From the NCBI GenBank assembly GCA_963829955.1, contig CAWHKS010000009.1, forward strand, positions 1 to 64,000: 64,000 bases of DNA, in the 5' to 3' direction. Below, in pieces: positions 17,806 to 25,979 of this stretch. Below the pieces are notes generated by a model that was not told where the DNA came from, ran no database searches, and saw only the letters and a list, made by a program, of their open reading frames with translations. Within the stretch, counting starts at the first letter, position 1. Each line of letters begins with the position of its first letter. Position numbers and translations under genes: made by a program. The DNA comes from DASTFY01 sp963829955 (lineage in GTDB: Bacteria > Actinomycetota > Acidimicrobiia > Acidimicrobiales > Ilumatobacteraceae).

Positions 17806-18059
17806 GCACGACCGACAGGCGGCTGCAAGGGCAAGAGCAGCCCGTCCACGCGCAGCCGCCGGCGGACCGGCCCGTCGACGTGCGGTTCGTCAGCCGGAAC
17901 GTCGACAAGCGCGCTCGGTTCTTCGTCGTGGCCGCCATCCTCTGCGCCCTCCTGGTCCCCGTGACTCCGAGCGAGCTGCAGTTGGTGGGCGAGGTGCTGG
18001 TCGTCGTCTACCTTGCCCTGGCGCTGGCATCGTGGCTCGACTTCCGCAGCCGTAGGTAA
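17802..18059 (+). CDS. Small membrane protein between pit and ppk2
   Basis: An 85-residue protein whose ATG overlaps the Pit stop. The first ~38 residues are hydrophilic (STTDRRLQGQEQPVHAQPPA). Two hydrophobic segments follow: FFVVAAILCALLVPV and VGEVLVVVYLALALASWL, separated by a short TPSEL loop, and the protein ends FRSRR. This predicts a small hairpin membrane protein with cytoplasmic termini. No family is recognised. Tight coupling to the phosphate transporter suggests an accessory role in phosphate uptake or polyphosphate metabolism. Confidence 0.65.
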   Translation: MSTTDRRLQGQEQPVHAQPPADRPVDVRFVSRNVDKRARFFVVAAILCALLVPVTPSELQLVGEVLVVVYLALALASWLDFRSRR

Positions 18060-18109
18060 GCGACCGCCGCAGCCCTCCACATCGACCCAGATTGCCGAAG
18101 GGGAAGCCG

Positions 18110-19024
18110 ATGTCGATCACCCGCTCCGTCCTCGCTCGCCTGCGGGTCGACCACGGCGAGGCGGCCGGCCTCGCTCGCCGAGACCCTGCCTGGCACGGCG
18201 GCAAGGCGCTCGCCCACCTCAGCGGCAAGGACGGCAAGAAGCAGGCCGAGCACGACCTGGAGCAATCACGGCTGGAGATCGCCCGTGAGCAGGAGCTCCT
18301 CTGGGCCGACGACTCGCAGTCGCTCCTCCTGATCTTCCAGGCCATGGACGCCGCCGGCAAGGACGGCACCATCGGGCACGTCATGTCCGGTGTGAACCCG
18401 CAGGGCTGCGAGGTCACCTCGTTCAAGCAACCCTCGGCCGAGGAGCTCGACCACGACTTCCTGTGGCGCACGGCGAAGGCCGCACCCGAGCGAGGGCGGA
18501 TCGGCATCTTCAACCGCTCCCACTACGAGGAGGTGCTCGTCGTCCGCGTCCACCCGGAGTTCCTCGCCAAGCAGCAGCTGCCGCCGGGGCACCGGGGGAA
18601 GCGCTTCTGGAAGGAGCGCTTCGAGAGCATCAACGACTTCGAGCAGCACCTGGCCCGGAACGGGACGACCATCGTCAAGTTCTTCCTCCACGTCTCCAAG
18701 GAGGAGCAGCGCCGCCGGCTCCTCGACCGCCTCGTCGAACCGGGCAAGGAGTGGAAGTTCTCGGCCAACGACGTGGCCGAGCGCCACCACTGGGACGAGT
18801 ACATGCACGCCTACGAGGAGGCGATCACGGCCACGTCGACCAGGTGGGCGCCCTGGTACGTGATCCCCGCCGACCACAAGCCGCTGATGCGGGTGCTGGT
18901 GGCCGGCGTCGTGGTCGCGACCATCCGCTCGATGGACCTCGCCTTCCCGACCGTGACCGACGAGGCCCACGTGGCCAACGAGGAGGCCCGCCAGGTACTG
19001 GAGGCCGAGGGAGCACCGTCGTGA
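18110..19024 (+). CDS. ppk2: Polyphosphate kinase 2 family protein
   Basis: A 304-residue PPK2, which transfers phosphate between polyphosphate and nucleotides (ADP/GDP or AMP depending on class). The ATG at 18110 has GAAGGGGAA upstream. The Walker A region is LLLIFQAMDAAGKDGTIGHV, followed by GVNPQGCEVTSFKQPSAEEL, the catalytic Walker B-like RGRIGIFNRSHYEEVLVVRV and the lid FLHVSKEEQRRRLLDRL. The C-terminus has WYVIPADHKPLMRVLVAGVV. The architecture is the single-domain form. Next to a phosphate importer it probably stores or mobilises imported phosphate. Its stop overlaps the next gene (GTGA). Confidence 0.93.
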   Translation: MSITRSVLARLRVDHGEAAGLARRDPAWHGGKALAHLSGKDGKKQAEHDLEQSRLEIAREQELLWADDSQSLLLIFQAMDAAGKDGTIGHVMSGVNPQGCEVTSFKQPSAEELDHDFLWRTAKAAPERGRIGIFNRSHYEEVLVVRVHPEFLAKQQLPPGHRGKRFWKERFESINDFEQHLARNGTTIVKFFLHVSKEEQRRRLLDRLVEPGKEWKFSANDVAERHHWDEYMHAYEEAITATSTRWAPWYVIPADHKPLMRVLVAGVVVATIRSMDLAFPTVTDEAHVANEEARQVLEAEGAPS

Positions 19025-20031
19025 CGAGGGTCGCCGTGCAGGCCGCGATCGCGCGGGCGTGGATCGGCGCAGGACAGGCCGGCGCGCTGGTGCGGGTCAC
19101 CGATACTGCCGGGCTCGGGCCCCGCCCCACCGACGAGCTGCTGCTGGTCGGCGGCGACGGGCACACGGAGGGCACGTTGCTAGGTGGCACCCTCGACACC
19201 ACACTCATTGATGCCGCGCAGGACCTGCTGCGCGGCGACGACGCCCTCACCACGCTGGAGCTCGACGTCGGGGATGACGACGCCGAGCGGGCCGGGCTCA
19301 CCTGCGGCGGGCACGTCAACGTCCTGATCCAGCGGCTCGACCGGGTCCCGCGGGCGCTGTGGGACGCGCTGGCCGACGGGCGGCCGGCCGCGCTGGCGAC
19401 GGCGCTCGACGGGTCCGGGACCACCGTCCACCGGCCCCGGCAGGCGGCCGACGGCACGCTCGGCTCGCCCGTGCTCGACGATGCCGCCCGCGCCGTCGCC
19501 GAGCCGCTGTTGGGGCGGCCGGGCCGCCACGTCGAGCGGGTCCGCGCTGGGGACACGGAGATCGTGGTCGAGGCCTGGCATCCCGTGCCGCGGGTGGTCG
19601 TGGTCGGGGCGTCGGCCATGAGCGACGCCATGGTCGCCCAGGCCAGGCTGCTCGGGTGGCCCGCGGCCGTCGTCATCGAAGCCGAGGAGGCACGGGCCGA
19701 AGCCGGCGCGCTCGGGCCGGGCGACGTGATCATCGTCGTCGACCACGATCATGATCTGGCCACGCCGGTGTTGGTCGCCGCGCTGGCCGGTCCGGCCGGC
19801 TACGTCGGCGGGCTCGGCTCGCGCCACACGCAGACCGAGCGGCGGGCGCGCCTGCAAGCGGCCGGGGTCGACGGCGCCACCATGGAGCGCTACCACGGCC
19901 CGACCGGGCTGGATCTGGGCGCGCGGACTCCGGCCGAGACGGCCGTGTCCATCGTCGCCGAGGTGTTGGCCGAGCGATCAGGCCGCCCGGCGGCCCCCCT
20001 CGAGCGCATGACCGGCCGGGTCAGCGGCTGA
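19021..20031 (+). CDS. XdhC/CoxI family protein
   Basis: A 336-residue protein of the XdhC/CoxF family, which helps insert sulfurated molybdenum cofactor into xanthine dehydrogenase-type enzymes. The start is GTG 19021, overlapping the ppk2 stop. The N-terminal XdhC/CoxI domain includes ELLLVGGDGHTEGTLLGGTL and a cysteine motif in RAGLTCGGHVNVLIQRL. The C-terminal Rossmann part has PRVVVVGASAMSDAMVAQAR and GYVGGLGSRHTQTERRARL, then a typical GLDLGARTPAETAVSIVAEV. No molybdenum hydroxylase gene lies in the window. The link to phosphate genes may be only transcriptional read-through. Confidence 0.88.
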   Translation: MTRVAVQAAIARAWIGAGQAGALVRVTDTAGLGPRPTDELLLVGGDGHTEGTLLGGTLDTTLIDAAQDLLRGDDALTTLELDVGDDDAERAGLTCGGHVNVLIQRLDRVPRALWDALADGRPAALATALDGSGTTVHRPRQAADGTLGSPVLDDAARAVAEPLLGRPGRHVERVRAGDTEIVVEAWHPVPRVVVVGASAMSDAMVAQARLLGWPAAVVIEAEEARAEAGALGPGDVIIVVDHDHDLATPVLVAALAGPAGYVGGLGSRHTQTERRARLQAAGVDGATMERYHGPTGLDLGARTPAETAVSIVAEVLAERSGRPAAPLERMTGRVSG

Positions 20032-21323
20032 CGGTCCGCCGCGCGCTGCTGCTGCTTGCGCTGCTGTTGCGCCCTGCGGGCGTGGCGGTTGCGGTCCTGG
20101 TGGTTGCGGTCCTGCTGGTGGTGGTTGCGGGACCGCGGGGCCGTTGCCGCAGGCTCCGCCTGAGCCGTGTCGGCCACGACGGACATCGCGGCGAGGGGTT
20201 CACCCAACGAGACGACGTCCGGTCGGGCGACGCCCTCGTCCACGCCGAGCGCCCGCTGCATGAGCCGCGTCGCCCGCACCTGCGGGTCCAGGATCAGCGA
20301 CACCACCGTCCCGTCCTCCCCCGCCCGGCCGGTGCGGCCGGAACGGTGCACGTAGTCCTTGTGATCGGCCGGCGGGTCGAAGTGGACCACGCAGCCGACG
20401 GCGTCGACATGGATCCCGCGGGCGGCCACGTCGGTCGCCACGAGGGCCCGGGCCCGGCCGGCGGCGAACGTCGCCAGCGCCCGCTCCCGCTGGGGCTGCG
20501 ACCGGTTGCCGTGGATGGCGACGGCCCGCACACCCGCAGTGCCGAGCTGCTTGACCAGCCGATCGGCGCCGTGCTTGGTGCGGCAGAAGACGATCGCCGA
20601 GCCGTGACGGGACACGATGTCGGCGGTCAGGGCCACGCGGCTCGACGGGTCCGTGCGCCAGAAGACGTGCCGGACGTCGCCGGTCTCGTCCTCGTCGGCC
20701 ACCACCTCGTGGCGGCGCGGGTCACGCTGGTAGCGGCGCACGAGCACGTCGACGGCGCCGTCGAGCGTGGCCGAGAACAGCAGCGTCTGGCGATCGGCGG
20801 CCGTGGCGTCCAGCAAGCGCTTGACCGCGGGCAGGAAGCCCATGTCGGCCATGCGGTCGGCTTCGTCGATGACGGCGATGCGCACGTCCGACAGGTCGAT
20901 GACCCGCTGCGCGACCAGGTCCTCCAGCCGGCCCGGGCAGGCGACGACGATGTCGACGCCGCGCTCCAGCGCGGACTTCTGTGCTCCGTAGCCGACGCCG
21001 CCGTAGATGGCGAGCACGCGCCGATCGAAGATCGACGCCAGCGGTACCAGCTCCTTGCGGACCTGCTCGGCCAGCTCCCGGGTGGGGACGAGCACGAGCG
21101 CCGTCGGCCGGCGGGGGCGTGACTTCTCGGTGCGCGTCGCCAGCGGCAGCGCGAAGGCCAGGGTCTTGCCGGAGCCCGTCGGGGCTCGGCCGGCGATGTC
21201 GTGCCCGGCCAGCGCGTCGGGAAGGACGGCGGCCTGGATGGGGAAGGGGGTGGTGATCCCGCGACGGTCGAGCGTCGCCACGAGCGCGGCGGGCACGCCG
21301 AGGTCGGCGAAGGTGGGGGTCAA
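19890..21323 (-). CDS. DEAD-box ATP-dependent RNA helicase
   Basis: A 477-residue helicase. Motifs in order: Q motif GITTPFPIQAAVLPDALAG, motif I APTGSGKTLA, Ia PTRELAEQV, GG, Ib TPGRL-like ACPGRLEDLV, II VIDEADRMADMGF (DEAD), III FSATL, IV SAIVFCRTKHGADRLV, V ATDVAARGIHVDAVGCVVHF, VI HRSGRTGRAGEDG. The C-terminal tail is basic and Gln/Arg-rich (QDRNHQDRNRHARRAQQQR), suited to RNA binding. The TTG at 21321-21323 with GGAG six bases upstream is chosen; a TTG at 21335 is also possible. The last ~45 codons overlap the convergent XdhC gene by 142 bp, so the true C-terminus may be shorter. Confidence 0.92.
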   Translation of the reverse strand: MTPTFADLGVPAALVATLDRRGITTPFPIQAAVLPDALAGHDIAGRAPTGSGKTLAFALPLATRTEKSRPRRPTALVLVPTRELAEQVRKELVPLASIFDRRVLAIYGGVGYGAQKSALERGVDIVVACPGRLEDLVAQRVIDLSDVRIAVIDEADRMADMGFLPAVKRLLDATAADRQTLLFSATLDGAVDVLVRRYQRDPRRHEVVADEDETGDVRHVFWRTDPSSRVALTADIVSRHGSAIVFCRTKHGADRLVKQLGTAGVRAVAIHGNRSQPQRERALATFAAGRARALVATDVAARGIHVDAVGCVVHFDPPADHKDYVHRSGRTGRAGEDGTVVSLILDPQVRATRLMQRALGVDEGVARPDVVSLGEPLAAMSVVADTAQAEPAATAPRSRNHHQQDRNHQDRNRHARRAQQQRKQQQRAADRQPLTRPVMRSRGAAGRPDRSANTSATMDTAVSAGVRAPRSSPVGPW

Positions 21324-21492
21324 GGAAGGCTCCAATTCGAGGGCGATGAGAGGCCAGCTCGAGTGGATCCCTTCCTACGGGGATGCCCTGCGGGCCCACC
21401 GGCAACGACTGCCGGCGTCGATCCGGCACCCTGCCGGACCTCGGAAGACTACCGGCGGCCGGCCCCAAGTCCTCGGATGATCGCCGCCGCGA

Positions 21493-23461
21493 TCAGCCCC
21501 GCTCGATCGGCACCGGCTCGATGCCCTCGCCCGCCGGCAGCTCGAACCCGAGGATCTGGCCGTAGAAGGACAGCTCGGACTCCAACGCCCGGCGGATGTT
21601 GGGAGCCTGGCGGAAGCCGTGCTGCTCGCCCTCGAAGGCCACGTAGGCCACGGGCACGCGCCGGTCCCTCAATGCGGCGACGATCATCTCGGACTGCGAC
21701 GGCGGCACGACGGGGTCGTCCAGGCCCTGCAGCACGATGAGCGGCCGGTCGAAGGCGTCGAGGTGGTGGATGGGCGAGCGGGCGACGTAGCGGTTCCGCC
21801 GTTCGGGGTACGGGCCGATCAACCCGTCCAGGTAGCGGCTCTCGAACTTGTGGGTGTCCTTGGCCAGCGCCTCGAGATCGGCGACGCCGTAATGGCTGGC
21901 CCCGGCCGAGAAGACGTCACCGGCGGCCAAGGCCAGCAGGGTGGTGAAGCCGCCGGCGGAGCCACCCCGGATGCACAGGCGCTGGGGGTCGACCCGGCCC
22001 TGCTCGGCCAACCAGCGAGCGGCAGCCATGCAGTCCTCCACGTCGGCCACCCCCCATGACTCCTGCAGCAGGTTCCGGTAGTCCCGGCCGAACCCCGTCG
22101 AGCCGCGGTAGTTGACGTCCACGACGGCGAACCCCCGCGACGTCCAGTACTGCACGCTCAGCCGCAGCGCGGGGATGGCACTGGCGGTCGGCCCGCCGTG
22201 GATCATCACCAGGAGGGGCGGACGTGAGCCGGGCGGCCCGGTGAACCCAGGATTGACGGGGGGATAGAACAGCCCGAAGGCCGTCGCCCCGGCCCCGCCC
22301 CCACCGGTGGGGAACTCGATCGACTCGGGGACGGAGAACTGCTCGGCCGGCAGCCCGAGATCCCGCGGTGGGCGCAGCACCGAGATACCACCCTGTGGAT
22401 CGACCGATACGACGGCGGCCTCGGTCGTCGGCGACGCACCGACGAACACCACCTCGTCGTCACGGGCCACCACCGAGTCGACGGTCGAGAACGGGACGTC
22501 GAGCGTGCGCAGCGAGCCGTCGGCCTCGCGCAGCATGAGGTTGTCGACGCCGTTGCGACTGCAACCGAAGGCGACCCGCCCGCCGGGCAGGAACGCGTAG
22601 CGGGACTGACCGAAGACCCACTGCGGCACGCCGATCTCGCCCTCGATCGCGACCATCGACTCCACGCCGGCGTCCGCGGTCCACCGGTAGAGGTTCCACC
22701 AGCCGGTCCGATCCGAGATGAACCACAGGGAGCCGTCCTCGTGCCACCGGGGCTGCTCGACCGACTCGTCGTCGCCGCCAGCCACGAGCCGCGCCGGGCC
22801 GTCGCCGTCGCCGTCGCGGACCATCAGGCGGGTGGCGTCCCACGGCATGTTCGGGTGGTCCCACTCCAGCCAGCAGATGGTCTGGCCGTCAGGGCCCCAG
22901 CGGGGATTGGACACGAAGTCCGGCCCCGTCACGACAACCTCGGCGTCGACCGGCTCGGCCGAGCCCGACCCGCCGGCGTCACCGTCAGCTTGGAGGCGGA
23001 CGATCTCGTTCACGGCGTCGGCGGGCCCGCCACCACCACGGTGCCGCTCGCGCACGCAGAGGAGCCAGCGGCCGTCGGGCGAGACGTCGCCGTCGGCCCA
23101 CCGGTCGCCCTTCTTCACCTCGGGCTCGGCGGTCACCGCCAGTGGGCTCGCCGCCAGGGTCCACCCGGTACAGGCGCTGGTCGGCCCAGTTGGCGAACCA
23201 CACCCGGCCTTCCCTGATCCACCAGGAGCCGCCGCCGTACTCGTGCGCGGCCGTACGGGCGTTCCAGCCCTCGGGCAGGACGTCGACCGGCCCGGCGGCG
23301 CCGGACGAGAGCCGCACGAGCTGCGTCCGCCCGCCCTCTTCCGGGCGCTGCTCGGACCACCAGACGTCGTCACCGTCGACCCGAACCTCGGACAGCCCGG
23401 CCGCGGCCCGCACGATGACCTCCGAGGTGATCGGCGTCGGCCAGGAGCCGTAGGGCAGCAC
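21493..23461 (-). CDS. S9 family prolyl oligopeptidase-type serine peptidase, one frameshift
   Basis: About 655 residues after repair. An N-terminal beta-propeller-like part (1-390) with repeats such as DVSPDGRWLLCVRERH, NPRWGPDGQTICWLEWDHP and EDGSLWFISDRTGWWNLYRW precedes an alpha/beta-hydrolase domain. Catalytic residues: Ser in CIRGGSAGGFTTLL, Asp in IVLQGLDDPVVPPSQ and His in FEGEQHGFR; YWTSRGFAVVDVNYRGSTGF is the usual oxyanion region. The frame changes near 23140-23146 between RLYRVDPGGEP and LAVTAEPEVKKGDRW. The GTG start (VLPYGSWPTPITSEVIV) is chosen by homology. No signal peptide is seen, so it probably degrades peptides in the cytosol. Confidence 0.88.
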
Positions 23462-23597
23462 GGTCGGCGGGGTCAGCGGCAGGAGGTGGCACGGTCGGCG
23501 AGCGTACCGAGGGCCCGTGTCCCGTGCCCGGGACGATCCCTCCGGGCGTGTGGCCTCCGGCACGTATCAACCGCCGCCGATCCACGCTCCCACGACC

Positions 23598-25514
23598 ATG
23601 CCCGCTACCCGCACGCGCACGCGCACCCGAGCCCGGACCGAGTCCGCCGCCATGACCCCGCTGTCGGAGCTCCGCTCCAGCGAGACCTCCCTCACCGAGG
23701 CGCAGCGGGCGACGATCATCCGCCAGGCGATGGCGATGATCGACGGCCTGTACGTCCACCTGCCCCTGAAGCGGGCGATGCACGCCACCGACCCGATGCA
23801 GCGGTTGCGACTCCTGGCCCAACGGCTGCCGACGCTCTCCGAGCGGCAGTTCCACGACGAGCTGATCGACATCTTCACCGACCTCCGCGACCTCCACACG
23901 AACTACGTCCTGCCGGCACCGTTCGCCGATCGCACCGCGTTCCTGCCGTTCCTCGTCGAGGAGCACACACAGCAGGGCCGGCTCCGGTACGTCGTCACGA
24001 AGGTGGCGAGCAGTGTGACGGCCCCGGAGTTCGGGCCGGGCGTGACCGTGACGTCGTGGAACGGCATCGCCTTCGACCGCGCCGTCGAGCTCAACGCCGA
24101 CCGGCAGGCGGGCAGCAACCTCGACGCCCGGCGGGCGCGGGGGCTGGAGGCCATGACGGTCCGCTGGCTCGGCATGAGCCCGATGCCCGACGAGGACTGG
24201 GTGATCGTCGGCTACACGGGGCTCGACGGCGAGGCCCAGGAGTTCCGCTTCGACTGGCAGGTCCTCGGCCCCGATCCCGCGCCCGACGGTGTCGACCCCA
24301 CCGACGCCCGGAACCCCGCCGCCCGCCAACTCGGCATCGACGCTCGCTTCGAGGCCGTCCGCCGCGCCAAGAAGCGCCTGTTCAACCCGGACGCGGTGGA
24401 GCTCGAGGAGACCACCATGCGGGAGCGGGCCCGGTCTCGATCGGCGCGATCCAACGGGCGGCGCCCCCGCGGCGCGGCCGAAGGCCCGGCCGACGCTTCG
24501 ACCATGCCCGACGTGTTCTCGTTCCGCCCCGTCGATGGGCCCGGCGGGCCGTACGGCTACATCCGCATCTGGACGTTCTCCGTCGAGGACGACGGGCCGT
24601 TCCTCGACGAGTTCGTCCGCATCGCCGGCCTGCTCCCCCAGAAAGGCCTGATCCTCGACGTGCGGGGGAACGGCGGCGGCCTCATCACCGCGGCCGAGAA
24701 CCTCCTGCAGCTCCTCACGCCCCGCCAGGTCGAGCCCAGCCGGCTCTCGTTCCGCTGCACGCCCCTCACGCTGGACCTGTGCCGGCGCTTCGGGTTCGTC
24801 TCCCAGTGGGCGCCGTCCATCGCCCGCTCCGTCGAGACCGGGGAGCCGTACTCGCAGGCGCTGACGCTCGACGACCCCGCGGTCGCCAACAGCCGGGGCC
24901 AGCACTACCAGGGCCCGGTCGTGCTCCTGACCGACGCCCTCTGCTACAGCGCCACGGACATCTTCGCCGCCGGGTTCCAGGACAACCACGTCGGACCGGT
25001 GCTCGGGGCCAGCGGGAACACGGGCGCGGGCGGCGCCAACGTGTGGGACCACGCGCTCCTCCGCCAGGTCTTCCCCGGGCCGGGCAGCCCGTTCGGCGCG
25101 CTGCCCAAGGGGACGTCGTTCCGGGTGTCGATCAGGCGGATCACCCGCGCCGGCGCCAGTGCCGGGACGCCGCTCGAGGACCTCGGCGTGATCCCCGATC
25201 ATCGTCACGAGATGACGAAGCGTGACCTCTTGGAGGACAACGCCGACCTCATCGCCGCCGCCATCGGCCTCCTACGGGACCAGCCGCAACGGGCCCTGGT
25301 GGCCGCGGTGACCGGCCGTTCCGCGGCCTCGGTCGACCTGGAGCTGACGGCGACCGGCATCGACCGCGTGGACGCCTGGCACGACGGCCGCCCGCTGATG
25401 AGCGCGGACGTCGGCGCGACGACCGCTCTGACCGTGCCGGTCACCGAAGGTCAGGTGACGCTGGAGGGCTTCCAGGCCGGCGAGCTCCTCGTCGTCGGCC
25501 ACGTCGACGTCTGA
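23598..25514 (+). CDS. S41 family (C-terminal-processing-like) peptidase
   Basis: About 638 residues from the ATG at 23598; a later ATG at 23652 or an upstream GTG at 23517 are alternatives. The start region is Arg/Thr-rich low complexity. A helical N-terminal domain (LTEAQRATIIRQAMAMIDGL to LRDLHTNYVLPAP) precedes a PDZ-like section (GVTVTSWNGIAFDRAVELN). The protease core has YIRIWTFSVEDDGPFLDEFV, LILDVRGNGGG and LLTDALCYSATDIFAAGFQD, where the Ser in CYSATD is the likely nucleophile. The C-terminal ~90 residues add a beta-rich extension. No signal peptide is clear. It is divergent from the S9 peptidase gene. Confidence 0.85.
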   Translation: MPATRTRTRTRARTESAAMTPLSELRSSETSLTEAQRATIIRQAMAMIDGLYVHLPLKRAMHATDPMQRLRLLAQRLPTLSERQFHDELIDIFTDLRDLHTNYVLPAPFADRTAFLPFLVEEHTQQGRLRYVVTKVASSVTAPEFGPGVTVTSWNGIAFDRAVELNADRQAGSNLDARRARGLEAMTVRWLGMSPMPDEDWVIVGYTGLDGEAQEFRFDWQVLGPDPAPDGVDPTDARNPAARQLGIDARFEAVRRAKKRLFNPDAVELEETTMRERARSRSARSNGRRPRGAAEGPADASTMPDVFSFRPVDGPGGPYGYIRIWTFSVEDDGPFLDEFVRIAGLLPQKGLILDVRGNGGGLITAAENLLQLLTPRQVEPSRLSFRCTPLTLDLCRRFGFVSQWAPSIARSVETGEPYSQALTLDDPAVANSRGQHYQGPVVLLTDALCYSATDIFAAGFQDNHVGPVLGASGNTGAGGANVWDHALLRQVFPGPGSPFGALPKGTSFRVSIRRITRAGASAGTPLEDLGVIPDHRHEMTKRDLLEDNADLIAAAIGLLRDQPQRALVAAVTGRSAASVDLELTATGIDRVDAWHDGRPLMSADVGATTALTVPVTEGQVTLEGFQAGELLVVGHVDV

Positions 25515-25525
25515 GAGGGACGTCT

Positions 25526-25544
25526 GCCGGGACGACTGCCCGGC
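25526..25544. terminator. Hairpin between convergent peptidase and inhibitor genes
   Basis: Arms GCCGGG (25526-25531) and CCCGGC (25539-25544) with a 7-nt loop lie in the 33-bp gap between the convergent S41 peptidase and I42 inhibitor genes. The symmetrical position suggests a small bidirectional terminator, although there is no T run. Confidence 0.35.
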
Positions 25545-25547
25545 CGC

Positions 25548-25961
25548 TCAGCCCGAGACGTTGACGGTGAAGTCCTGCGTCTCCGCCGGGGCGACGTCCG
25601 TCTCCCACGGGCGCACGTACTGCAGCGCGATCGTGGTCGTGCCGGCACCGACGGCCTTGAAGCTCAGCTCCTGCGTGCCGGGCGCGCCGACGGCATCACT
25701 GTCCCCCGCCTCGTGGTCCGATCCCAGCGACGTGACGATGGCCTCGTCGAGCGGCGCGGCCAGCTCCCAGCTGTAGCCCGTGCTCGGGTTGGACTCCAGC
25801 TCGATCGTGAACGTGTCGTCCACGTCGACGTCGACCGGCGACGACGTGAACACCTCGCCGTCGTCGTCACCCCCGCCGTCCCCGTCGCTCCCGCAGGCCG
25901 CTGCAAAGGCCGTCATTGTTGCCATTGCAACCACCAACGTGACGAGTCGTCCCGGTCGCAC
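25548..25961 (-). CDS. Chagasin-like protease inhibitor (I42 family) lipoprotein
   Basis: A 137-residue secreted lipoprotein. The signal peptide RLVTLVVAMATMTAFAAAC ends at a lipobox Cys near residue 23, followed by a Gly/Asp linker. The mature domain carries all three I42 inhibitor loops: NPSTGYSWEL (NPTTGY loop), GAPGTQELSF (GxxG loop) and YVRPWETDVAP (RPWE loop). Chagasin-type proteins block papain-like cysteine peptidases by inserting these loops into the active site. It is convergent with the S41 peptidase and just downstream of an FtsX-type permease gene. It could protect against host or competitor cysteine proteases. Confidence 0.88.
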   Translation of the reverse strand: MRPGRLVTLVVAMATMTAFAAACGSDGDGGGDDDGEVFTSSPVDVDVDDTFTIELESNPSTGYSWELAAPLDEAIVTSLGSDHEAGDSDAVGAPGTQELSFKAVGAGTTTIALQYVRPWETDVAPAETQDFTVNVSG

Positions 25962-25979
25962 CGCGCCAGTGTGGCACGG

